A stretch of 64,000 nt of DNA from Apostichopus japonicus (lineage: Eukaryota > Echinodermata > Holothuroidea > Aspidochirotida > Stichopodidae). Location: NCBI RefSeq assembly GCF_037975245.1, contig NC_092563.1, positions 1,019,001 through 1,083,000 on the forward strand, given 5' to 3'. Each line of letters opens with the position of its first letter. The stretch's first letter is position 1. Positions 51,601 through 62,793 of the stretch are shown piece by piece. Made by a program: the position numbers and the translations under genes. The notes beneath the pieces were generated by a model. That model saw nothing but the letters and a program-made list of their open reading frames with translations, made no database searches and was not told the origin of the DNA.

Positions 51601-54373
51601 ACCCTCTGGTGTTCCACCTGACATAAAGTTGTAGATATATATAGTTATATTTTTGTTTGAGGGAATGAAGAAAGCTGTTCTACTCTTCTTCTAACTTCAA
51701 GTTGCCAATTTGATTTTTACTCTCAGAAATCCCAACGTGTTGATCCTGACCACGTCTAACGTGACGGGAGCAATAGATCTGGCCTTTGTTGACAGAGCGG
51801 ATATCAAACAGTATATCGGACCTCCCTCAGCTGCTGCCATCTTCAAGATCTATCATTCCTGCATCAACGAATTGATGAGGGTAGCGTTTGCTTCTATACA
51901 ATTTCCATCCATATAATTCTTTTGTCTTTATATCTTTCATTGTTCTTGATCAAGTCTTGGTTATTTCATGCTAACACTATTTTGACACCTGCATGCATCC
52001 ATCATATTGATTAAAGCAATTTGCTGCTGAGTGAAGGTTCCTTTATGGCAGCATTTTTATGGAGCATCACAGGTTTCCCATCAAGATGAAAACACTGTAG
52101 GACTTTGGCATTGAAGAAGGTTTTGTGAAGGGAGGCAGGGGGGATGATGGGAGTTAAATTGGAGAGGGATGGCTCGGAGCTGTATTTAATGATGGTCAAT
52201 CTCTTTCCATCGTGACTACTTAGATATCAAAAATGGAAATCTATATATCTATCAAAAAACATTCCCCTGCCAAAGGGAAGTCAACAAATTTTTTCAACTC
52301 AGTGCTGTAAATTTGAAGACATTTTGGCTTCCATCAAATCCATGAATTTTTCGTAAACTGCAAAAAACCATTTGAAAGATGTTTAGCATCACACATTTTA
52401 GTTTTTGATGAAAGTTTAAGAGGTTTTCAGAGTTTTTATGTTTGTTGCCCTTGACTTGCAGACTGGAATTATCAGCCCATCTCAACAGATTCTTGATTTA
52501 AGAGCCCTGGAAGTTGTGAGGTATCTTGAAAATGATGCTACCAAACATAGCCTCCGACTGAGGGAGATTGCACAGTAAGTATATACATATATATATATAT
52601 ATGATGTACTGGTATAGGGATGTGTTCTCATTCAGATCTTTACAATCTAAAGCCTCCTTGAAATCTGAGCGATGCACAAGGTTCTTTTTTATTTGTCAAA
52701 GTCGTTCATGTTTTAATTCTGAATAGAACCAATTTCTCATTCTATTAGTTAACTTTCTGTACTTCTGATCAGACAAGAAATAGAGAAAAGTTGCTGGTCA
52801 TCAACTGGCAAGGGTAGTTGCATTTCATTTTTTGGTTGGTTGGGGGAAGGGGAGGGCGAGTGGGAACAGTTTGATAGTGCTCATATGGAACATTGCACAA
52901 GTTATACAAGTGAATCTTGGGGAGGGGGGAAGCTGCAACTCCCACATGGTGGAGTAATTTAAGAACCAGCTTCATTTAATGCTTAGTAGCTATTCTTTCA
53001 GACATTTGTGGATTAAGCAACACTAACATTGGAGTAACTTTGTATGACTGATTTAATTAAACATCTTTCTGTAACATAATAATGATACATCAAAATATAT
53101 TATGCATTTTATTCTTGCAGAGAAAGTTATGGCCTCAGCGGGAGAACACTGAGAAAGTTATCCTTTCTTGCACATGCACTATTCATCCGGGTAAGGTTAA
53201 AGCAATCAATCAATTTCAGGGTCACTCTCCCTCCTTCCCTCTTCCAGGGGTTATCAGTGTGATGTGTGAACAATCCTCAGGGAATGAATATAGCTTTCTG
53301 GTAGTTAATGGCTGTGAACAATATGATTTTTGTTATACATAATGTTACAACTATTTTTAGCTCCTATGTAGAATTTTTGACACTTTCCTCTCTTCCCATC
53401 TTGGGATACAGTTTGTTGGTGAGGGAGGGGGGGTGGGAGTGATGGGTGGCAAATTAATGCCAACATGTTCTTCCATTCCAGAGAATGGTAGGACTTGTCA
53501 CATTCAATGCAGTGCATAGGGGAACTCACATGTGCAACTCCAAATTTTTGCAATCAGGTAATAAATTTTTATTTTTTTATTTGGTACATTTCATATATTG
53601 TAAGTTGTTTTTATTTGTTGAGGGGGTTCATCACTTATTTCAAACTATGCTCCCTAATTGCAGTAATGTTTGCTGCAATGTCGATGAATCACCCAATATT
53701 TCTCAACATGGAGTGACCGAATTGTTCAAGACTGGGTGGGGTCACCGTGATATATGTTTTGTGAAAACTCCTGTATTGTAAACTGGTTTCTAAACATCAA
53801 CAGTCAAGAACATCCCGAGTAGCCTATCATGTTTCATAAACAAAACATTTCGTAACAGTGGACTCAGTGGCGGAGGTATTGGTCAGAGGGGGCGAGAATG
53901 GTCTGTAGGGGCGCTTTCAACTTTATCTAAGCGGAGCGCCACCACAGGTTGGCGCGAAGCGTACATAAATTTTTTGTGTAAAGATACTCCCTAGATCGCC
54001 GGAAATGACCCATTCCGGGCCTTGCTAATTTGCAGATAAACGAAGAATAAATAGGTGTCATCGCCAACAAAATGTGACAAATGTCAATAGATAGATGAGA
54101 GCGCAATGAAAAAGTCAATAATCGCGAATAAGTAAAAAGTGGTAAAAAGCTGAAAAGGGTGCCAACAGTCCATTTGAGTCCGTCAAGGGGGGGCATCCGC
54201 CCCCCCCCTGACTGTATGGACGCTCCGCCACTGAGTGGACTCATTAAACATACAGTATTTTGCTTTGACTTATACAGAGCCATACCGTTACATTAGAAGA
54301 ATTTCTGGAAGCGCTGCAGCGTTCTGTGTTGAAACAATTCGAAGAGAGGCAAGATCTGGTTGTTAAGACATGA
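45676..54373 (+). CDS. TRIP13: TRIP13/PCH2 AAA+ ATPase, complete
   Basis: Twelve coding exons: 45676-45776, 46940-47105, 47536-47659, 48078-48224, 48636-48708, 49597-49660, 50278-50364, 51337-51443, 51727-51880, 52462-52574, 53121-53190 and 54278-54373. All junctions are GT-AG with consistent phases, 1302 nt, 433 aa (human 432). The N-terminal substrate-binding domain is followed by the AAA+ core: Walker [10 protein letters not shown] (residues 180-188), Walker B VFVLIDE (248-254), sensor 1 TTSN (298-301), the FVDRAD Arg finger region (Arg313) and the sensor 2 motif [10 protein letters not shown] (Arg387). TRIP13 remodels HORMA-domain proteins (MAD2, HORMADs) with p31comet, in the spindle checkpoint and meiosis. 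An in-frame ATG at 45610 could add 22 residues; I chose 45676 because it matches the family N-terminus. It is divergent with the bromodomain gene and convergent with the F5/8C gene. Confidence 0.97.
48528..48633. repeat. ~52-bp tandem duplication at an intron 3' end
   Basis: 'tagtagtagcaacaactgcc' and what follows, through 'gtgttctattttt', occur twice with one base difference, directly before the acceptor of TRIP13 exon 5. The polypyrimidine region and possible branch site are therefore duplicated. Confidence 0.9.
53865..54233. mobile_element. hAT-like MITE with exact 8-bp TSD in TRIP13 intron 11
   Basis: The 369-bp element has ends CAGTGGCGGAGG and CTCCGCCACTG, and exact flanking duplications 'agtggact' (53857-53864 and 54234-54241). 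Its interior matches 19518-19922. Its right end is only 44 bp from the acceptor of the last TRIP13 exon. Confidence 0.93.
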
Positions 54374-55353
54374 ATGTGCCAATATTAGGAATGGACGGGA
54401 CCTATCTGAACAGCGTGAAGCAATGCAAGTTGGACTGTTGAATCTGATGGGGTTAAATACTATTTTGTTAAAAGCATTGAGATAATATTCCTAATTAATG
54501 AGTATGCATCAGAATATGGCTAACAGCAGTTCTGTTTATGTCTATGACAACCTTTGTTGGGCAATATGCGTTACTAAGGTTAAAAATTAATAGAAACATG
54601 ATCAACTTTATACCTCAGTTTTACCATACCATAGATGTATTATTGGTAACCTAGGAAACTAAGGCGAGAAGTACAATACATCGGACAGTGGAAATGATTC
54701 AAATTAGAAAGTGTGTGCAAAGTTGCTATTGCATATTTGGCCATCAGGAAACAATACGACCCCTTCAAAAGGTTCTCTGGAAAGTTATGTATCGTTGGTT
54801 CAACTTTTAGGTAGTGAGGTTGGGGGGGGAGGTAAGGGTAGGGGAACATGGGTAGGGTGCTGCTGTAATTTCCCATGTTTGTCTGTCGAATCTAAGCATA
54901 TTAAGCAAATTTTTTCAGTATTGTCTTCTCTTAAACATTCTCATGAATATTTAGCATGTTATATATCATTCAGGGGTCTTAATACTGTACTTTTGGCCGT
55001 ATAATTTAACCAGGTTTTTGATAGTTTGTGGGTTGAATTTCACTAGCAGAATTGGTGAAGAGTGCCCCCATATAATGTTCCAATTTGTTGTCTGCTACAT
55101 CGATGCTGTGTCCATCTTCATGAGATGGCAAACGCCTAAGGGGAAAAAAAATCGACTTATTTATAGAAATATTCTGTGGGATTTTATAGGCTGTATATAA
55201 ACATAACCATAGAAAAAACAATGTTGATACATGACATCAAAACAATAGAAAAAGTAACAAAGAAGTTCTGCTTGTATTATGTATTTATTGTGCACCTACT
55301 TTTTGTACACAGATTCTCATTTTGTTTTAAATTGACAGAAACAATTCAGCTTA
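54374..55353. other. Convergent intergenic region
   Basis: About 980 bp lies between the TRIP13 stop and the stop of the minus-strand F5/8C gene, and should contain both 3' UTRs. I see no AATAAA close to the TRIP13 stop and no other exon. Confidence 0.5.
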
Positions 55354-58300
55354 TCACAAGAAATATCGAATAGAAGAAAGTAGCACAATGAGAGCTAACA
55401 TTGAATTTAAATATTGCCTAGCTGCTGCCGAGGGATTCTTGTGTAAGATTCCGTCTGTCGGTTTCATCTCGGAATCTTCCTTCTCGTTAAGAACTGGTCT
55501 TTCAGTTGGCTCTTTAAGTTCGTATTCAAACTAAATAACGATAAAAGGATAGTTATGTATAGTGTTTTATAGAAGTTTAAATGCTATTTGACTATGAAGC
55601 AATAGGCATAGGAAATGGGGGACAGGGGAGGGGGTAGGAGGAGACGCATGGACAGGAGTACATTTATGACCACTCTCGTTCAACTAGGAATGTAGTCCAT
55701 GGTTGGATCCTTTTGTTAATGCAAAAGGACGGCTACAGTAGGTAATTAAATTATCAATCATTTTCATGTTACTTTATAACCTCATAATAAGTTTAAATTT
55801 TCTAGTCTTTTCTCGAAATTTTAAAGTGAAAATAGCCCAAATTTCAATGAAACAGTACAGATTATTTTTCTACTAAACAAAACCCATGGAAACGCCCATT
55901 CATGCAGTCGGGACAGAATAATCTTACCTCAACTTGTGGTACAATGCAATCCAACATATCTGCAGAGTAAATGTAGCCTTTCAGACAAATACAATCCAGC
56001 TCTTTGGGGTCATGCAGTGCTGTCTTGGGGCATCCTTTATCCAGTATTAGTGCTGTAGCCATCTGAGGTTGTGTTGATTCAGATTGTAAATCTCTTCGAA
56101 CGATATCCCTTCTCTTGCGTTCAGATTCCCTCTCCACCAGCTGTTATAGCGGAAAATAATTATTTATAGCGTATTGAGTTAAGAGCAATTGCTTTTTCAC
56201 TTTCAATGGATCTCCCTTGTTCCAACCTCTCCCCGCACACAGCCTATCCACCACACATTGCACCATTACGTCCCAAGGCCAACGACCCCCGCACTATTCT
56301 TATTGCCAAGAAACTGCAGTATTTGAGGGGCGGTGCTCACCTTAAAGACGGTTGATATCGTGTACTCTCGGGTTTGTCCAGACAGCGCCTTGTTGATGAA
56401 TCTAATTCTGTATATTTCATCATCGTGTACGTAGCTTTGCTCCGACAGTACCTTATGAGTAGGAAAAAAATCATAAATATAATTTCAATAAGTTATTCTA
56501 AGGAAGCAAACAGGTGGGGCGAGTGTAAGGCTTCCTACGAAGTAAATGATCGACTGCATGACTTACAGTAACAAATGGCAGAGCATTGTTTGCTCAAAAA
56601 TCATGTTCATATGAGTTGCGAGTGGAACCAATCATTAGTGCATGCGGTGTGTAAAGCACCCATATACCTGTGAGGAACGATTTTCTGCCATTGGGTTAAA
56701 AATCCCCTCCAAATAACAATGGAAAAAGTCGAAAATGCTTAGCTTTTTCGAGGGTGGAGGGGGGTATTTTTTTGGGGGGGGATAATATGCCTATCAGGAA
56801 AATATCGCAAGTATTGTCCAGCAATGATCCATCCAGGCTAGATCATTGTTGAGGTACATCCATGTCCCTAACTGACCCCGGGGCTGTAGCCCCACCTTAC
56901 CCCTCTCTTCGGCCTAGTCATACCTGTGGTGAACTTGTGATGTCATAATTTCTTAGAATGGAACCCTCGACCTCTCCGTTCCTTGGTGTCATCTGGTAGT
57001 AGAAGTCATCAGCTATGTAAGCAGCGTAACGATCATCCACCGGAGCCGAGAGGCAACCCTGTATAGAATGATGTTACCATGTGTATATTAAATGCTGAAT
57101 ATGTCCTGCACACAATATAAGGAGGCTTATATATGTAAGATAAACATACATGTAACGAAATTGAAGGTGCCAGGATAGTTAGAAATGTTTCAGCCATCAG
57201 TGGGGGCCCTTTAGAATTTACATAGTGAAAACTTCTACCAATATGGCTTTTGTTAATTTGACCACCGTAACCGTTCATGGGCCTAAGCCTCTACATGTAA
57301 TTATTGACTTCAATTTGCTTATTTGTGAAGAACTACTCACATCCGGGTCCTCATTGTAGTCTTCCCCTACGCAGACCATGAAGAGGGTCAGCTCCAACTG
57401 TAAGCTGCTCCGCAGAAATTCCGGGAAGAAAGCTATTTCAATGGTAACTTCCTCTAGATGAGATACACCAGGTTTGTATCCTCCGACCAGGTTGATTGCA
57501 TTATTTCGGCCATACACCTGCTTCACAACCAACCTGGAAACCAAATTAATCTTGAATGTTTATAAGGAAACTAAACCCCTTCGCTGAAGCCCCTATATCC
57601 CCATCGTACAAGCTAAGCTTTTGAGCTACACTGTCATTGCATCTATACCAGTACTATAAATACCGCATGTTCCGTCTATAGAAGAGGAAATAACCAAAGT
57701 ACTAAATGCAAGTTGGCAGTGCGACTGATGGGCCCAAAATACTATACGAATGTGGATGCTCTAGCGGCATACATTGCTTCTAACTCAGCTGTGAGACAAC
57801 CCTAATACTATACGACGCTGTGGCGGCATACATTGCTTCTAACTCCGCTGTGAGACAACCCTAATATTATACGAATGTCGACAGTGTTTCTTTTACAAAG
57901 TGGCTATTCTTACGACTATTCGTAAGAATAATTTCCGATTACGCATGCGCAGTTGCTATTTTTATGACAGGAGTACTATTTTTACGACCAGGAGTAACAA
58001 TAATTTCCGGTTAGGGTTAGGGTCAGGATTGGGGTTTAGGGTTAAAGTTAGGGTTACCCCTACTACATGCGCAGTTGCTTTATTTACTTTACTGCGCTTG
58101 AATTCGCCTTTGTCGTAAGAATAGTTTTTAAATAATTCTTACGACTAGTTGTAAGAATAGCCACGGCCTTTCTTTTACCATGAAAAGCAGATGTTATGTA
58201 CGATTACCATGAAATGTAATTGGTAGGTATAGTTTAGAGCGTTGACTACAGATATGTAAAGCCGCTATATTGGTGTTTGTGCGAAAGGGCGATATGGAGA

Positions 58301-61300
58301 ACGATTTTTCATTTCAGTATTCTAAAAAACGCAAGCTTTTACTCTTTTTTTTTAAAATTTTACCTTGGACTATCTCGTTCTGCATCGATGAGTTGCACTG
58401 TGCTCTGAAGAGTAATCTCGTGCGATATGATAGCGTCTGGTACCTCTAGTAGTTCACATGTATCCACACTGCTTGATGACATTGTTAAGTTTGAACACTT
58501 GTAGGTTTCATATTTAAATTGAAAGTTACCTGCAAGGCAAGATGAGACAGAAGAGTATACTGCTTTGTTTTTTTTCATGAAGTCAGGGGACATTGTTGAC
58601 TCCCCTATTCTTCAACCCCCCCCCCCTCCATATCTTGACAGTACTTACTTTGCACGATGAAAGGGAGGGACAGGGGCGTAGCCAGGAATTTGACAAGGGA
58701 TGGGCAAAGTTTGTTGGCAAACTATCTTAGCGTAGCGCCACCATTAGTTGGCGCGAAGTGTACAAGAAAATTTTGGCCGATCGCTGGAAATTGCACTTCC
58801 CAGGCATTTTTTATATCATACAAAAAAAATATGCTCAAGGGGGGGGGGCGGTCACCCCTTCGTCCCCTCCCCTGGTTACGCGCCTGTGACGGGATGGCAT
58901 TTTGAGGATCTCCGAGTGTTTTAGTTGGTCAAAACACCTCATCGAGAAAACAAATATTTTGTTCAAGATCAAAACGAAATGCCAAAAAACGTGAGGTCTG
59001 AAAACTGGAAATCTCACTATTCATCACTGCATTTGCATTTCAAGTTATGAAACTATTCAATTGTATTAGGTTGCCTTTATTTGTGAGCAAATGAGCATTC
59101 CTATGGACACTGCTAATCCGAGGACAGTACATAGGTAGGCTATGAAACAAAACCAGATTTTTTTTAAAGGCTGGATGCCGTCACTAATGGAATTGCCGGT
59201 GATATTTCAGTAATACTTTCTCAGAAAGTATGTAAAATTTAATTCCTTTCAAATTCTTTACCAGTTGCATCGATTGGTCTGTCGTTTGTTACACTGGCTT
59301 CATCAACATTTAGTACCAGAGTGAAGTACCACTGTTGAGTACACTGTCCACGGTACTCGGTAAAGTCGCATTGGGGTGTATGGTTTACGTCTAGATCAAC
59401 CAACGCTTCTATGGTCTCATCTGAATAAGGATAAAAATACGACCCATATATATGAAATGCCATATACGATAGCCATGGGATTAACGGTGTCTGTACAGTG
59501 GCACAAAAAATATGGTAGCTAATGCGAGAAAAGACAAACTCCCAATTAGCATAACAGGCGGGTCACAATTATATTGATTTTGGTCACAAACTCGCCGGTT
59601 TTCTTTAAGAGGGGAGGTGCGGTTAAAGGGAAGGGAAAGTTTCAGCATGCAATGAAAAGCTCAGGTCCGGAGAAACATTTGTCGGTGCTGGATTCACAGG
59701 TGTAGAATTCCATTGTCTTCCGCAAGGGGTTTTGTTTTCATAAGTAGGCTAGATTTCGTCCCTTAACAATAGCAGTTAAAATGTCAAACACTCATTTTTT
59801 ACCTGGGCAACCTAACAGTTCCAGACGCAACGATGGTTGGTTGTTAAATGTCAAAGGGAAAATACGTAAAACCTGAGCCTTCACTGGGTTAGAGAAATAG
59901 TTGACTACCTGAGTCGATGAATCGAAGTTACCACTGAACGTCTGAAAGTAAGAAAATGAATTATGGTATTTATTGCAGCTTTTCCAACAGTAACATCTCG
60001 TACGAGAACGTGTGTCATATAGCTTTCACTTAGTGTCAAGTTAACTTCAAATCATAAATAAAGTGGGGAAATCTGTATCCCCTGTATAGCCTCTATATGT
60101 GAATCGAAGTTTTGCTAAAGTATGGCCAGAGCATCCAAGAATATTCCTAACATTGATAAAAAAAAGAGTCCTTGGAAATGTTGCACAATTTAAGATTTTT
60201 TGTTTTGACATTCTAACATTGCACAGTGACTGATGAAAACTATGGATAGAAGGGAAAAAATACCTATCTGATTTCTTATTTTCATATATGAGGACAATAC
60301 AACATAAAAAGGGTTCGATTTGAAGAGAAAAGTATATAAAAAATTGTACAAACTTCGTTATCACCATCATGGTTTGTGACTAGTTTCCAAGGTTCACCTG
60401 GATTGCTGTAGGCAACTTGGAAAGTCTTCACCCACTGCTGAAAGCCTAGATTTCTCCCTTGCGTGATCACGCCTGATATGGGGATGGGTGCAAGAAGATC
60501 GATCTGTGGAACGAGAAAAAAATAAAGGTCTGTAGTTTTTCCAACAGACAAACATTTACAGGCCTTGTCAATAAGAATAAAAGTCCTCAAGGGAGAGGAC
60601 TCACTTAATACACTGCTTAACGGTTGGCTTATATGACAGATCTTGTGAAAAACTCCCGCTACAGCTTAGAATTTTTTTGTCCCGTTTGGGAAATTAAATA
60701 CGTGCTATCTCCGATTGTTTATCTTAGCTGTTTTGCAAGGTTTAGCAAGGTTTATGACTATAATACCATGTGGCTGATTTCGTATCTACTTTAGTTCGGA
60801 TTATGCGTGCATTGTATGGTGACAGGTATAAAAGAGTTAAGTAAATAATAAAGGGCAGTTACTGAAACCCATTGGCTTATACCTGTATGTATGGATTAAG
60901 ATCACCAGAGTCTGGAATCCATGCTCCACCACTATCACTCTCCTGTTCAGTATTTAAGCGACCATTTTGAGGAGCATATAATGCCGTACCAGGCGAGGAA
61001 GCGAAGGAAGAAGAGGCACTAAGTTGAGAATCCAAAATATTACCATTTTCCATGCCAAGGGCTGTATTACAACCTTTATATTTGTAAAGAAAAGAGGAAA
61101 TAAAATAACCTTTGTTACTGAACCAAAAGTGAAGAAAGGTGAACAAATTTTCAGATCGATGGGAGGTGGTAGTAAGGGGGGTGGCCCTTAAGTCGTGGTG
61201 GACACTCCCATGTAGTGGTCATGGCACCACAGGAAAAAAGACTGTAGACGGCAGAGTGAGGCTATAAATTAGTTTTCAGCCTTGATTTGTAAGGTTTATA

Positions 61301-62401
61301 CACAAGGTTGCGCTCTAAATAAGGGAGTGCCAGTTGAAAGTGTAGTGGGACCAACTCTCCTTGGATCTGCGCGCTTGATCGAATAGCATAACGCCTTGGG
61401 CTGATCGAATAGAATAACGCCTTCGAAATGTTGTAAACATGTACGCCAATAGATGGCGCTGTTTACAATAATACATATAACTTACCTCTTGATGGTAGTA
61501 GCTTGATGTGGCTGATAGTATTCCTGCTGTTTGCTGATGTATATACTAACGAACCATATTTATAAACAGAAATGAGTTCACCGTCAGAATCTGTGATGGT
61601 CTTGAATGCCATCTCTACTTCCGCTCTGGAGCTGTAAAGTGAAATTAAATTGCTTAACTATAATATCATGTAACCAGAGATCCAATCTGATATGACGTCA
61701 CAGGACGCACTAGCGTAGAGATGAGATTGGAGAAAGTGAGGTAGTACAGTCTTTTGAGCTAAGGACAAATGGGTCAATGGTCCTATAAGCTTGCGTCATG
61801 CATAAGGCACTAGGAATACAATGCTCTAACCACAATATCCTGTACTTCAGCAAAGATCTTGCAGTGTGGCTAGTGTATAATTGTTGTACTCCAGCCATGG
61901 CAGCCGATCACATGTTAAGTGTCATTGTACTTCAGCCACAGAAACTTACTATTCCGTCACCCTTTGCAATTTTTGTAATTCACAACTAGGCCTATTTGAG
62001 GATAAGAAGAGCCTTGCTATGATGAATGAAGTTCGTCCAATCCAGATGTAGTGCTTACAGCTAGTTACCCTAAAACGTATCTGGTTTGGATGTGGGTAAC
62101 AGAGGAATGAAGTAATTCCATACCACGTAGGCCAATATAAAGGTATACATTTCAAAATCACAAAAACAAGTTCTCATCGTGTATGGTTTATTGGAATCCA
62201 ATAGTTGAAAAGGTAAAGTACCAGACAACCCATACGAACGAATTAAATTGGTGATATTTGCCAAATTTACAACAAAGAAAATAAGGCGGGAAAATACACT
62301 ACCGGTCGATATCATTGTCGGGGTCGTCTTCCAAATAAACAGTCTTTACGATAGCATACTGAAAGATTGGTCTCAATCTCTCGGTAGAACTAATTAAAAA
62401 C
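55354..62401 (-). CDS. F5/8 type C domain surface protein, 3' part (5' end missing)
   Basis: Twelve exons on the minus strand with consistent phases: 62303-62401, 61486-61631, 60883-61073, 60354-60503, 59803-59941, 59262-59420, 58364-58529, 57341-57533, 56924-57058, 56341-56451, 55928-56140 and 55354-55530, giving 625 residues to the stop. Counting from the first visible residue, ~82-241 is a discoidin domain: it opens with CNTALGMENG, has GVITQGR and QQWVKTF, and closes with LRLELLGC. Before it are ~80 residues that I do not recognise. After it is a ~250-residue extracellular stretch with spaced Cys and an NLT sequon, then a basic furin-like site (RKRR), a Cys pair, and a terminal hydrophobic run (MLALIVLLSS) as in GPI-anchored proteins. 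The layout recalls ZP-module proteins, but I do not see enough conserved Cys to claim a ZP domain. The role is probably adhesion or matrix binding, inferred from the domain only. Confidence 0.85.
57725..57875. repeat. ~68-bp imperfect tandem duplication
   Basis: 'ggcatacattgcttctaact' followed by 'c(a/c)gctgtgagacaaccctaat' occurs twice, in an intron of the F5/8C gene just beside the MITE at 57900. Confidence 0.85.
57900..58164. mobile_element. MITE with ~34-bp inverted repeats and internal telomere-like motifs
   Basis: The left end GTGGCTATTCTTACGACTAT and right end ATAGCCAC preceded by 'gactagttgtaagaat' are inverted copies over about 34 bp. The interior has several TTAGGG/GGGTTT-like units (58011-58053) and a repeated CATGCGCAGTTGCT motif. 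It is not related to the hAT-like family elsewhere. A target duplication is not evident. Confidence 0.75.
58671..58886. mobile_element. Short hAT-like MITE in F5/8C gene intron
   Basis: CAGGGGCGTAGCCAGG at the left and CCCTGGTTACGCGCCTG at the right are imperfect inverted repeats around the shared core at 58731-58770. The flanking 8-mers match only partly. Confidence 0.65.
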
Positions 62402-62454
62402 CTGTAAAATACAAAACAAATAGAATAAGTCATAACTAGGGTCGTACGGTTATT

Positions 62455-62793
62455 CAGTGGCGTAGGAAGGTACTTTTGAGTGGGGGGGGGGCTGAAGACT
62501 GATGGCTGGCCTGGGGGAGGGGTCTAAGGAAAAAATTGGAAATTTTTTGCATTTCCAGGTGGCCTCAGATGCAATTTGGTGCAATATAGCACACTTCAAC
62601 CCACCCACTCCATTTTGTATTGATTTTGCATTTTCACCTGGCCTTAGATGCAATTTGGTGCTCCAAATGAGATTTTTTTCTCATTTGTAAATGAAAAAGG
62701 GGTTTTCTGACTTGCGAAGCGGGGGGCGGAATGATACTTCCGCCCCTCCATATTTTTCACTGGGGGCTGGCGCCCCCGGTTCCTACGCCCTTG
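62455..62793. mobile_element. MITE with CAGTGGCGTAGGAA ends
   Basis: The left end CAGTGGCGTAGGAA is mirrored by TTCCTACGCCCTTG. The interior has two related segments ('cagatgcaatttggtgc' and 'tagatgcaatttggtgc'). No clear target duplication. Confidence 0.65.
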
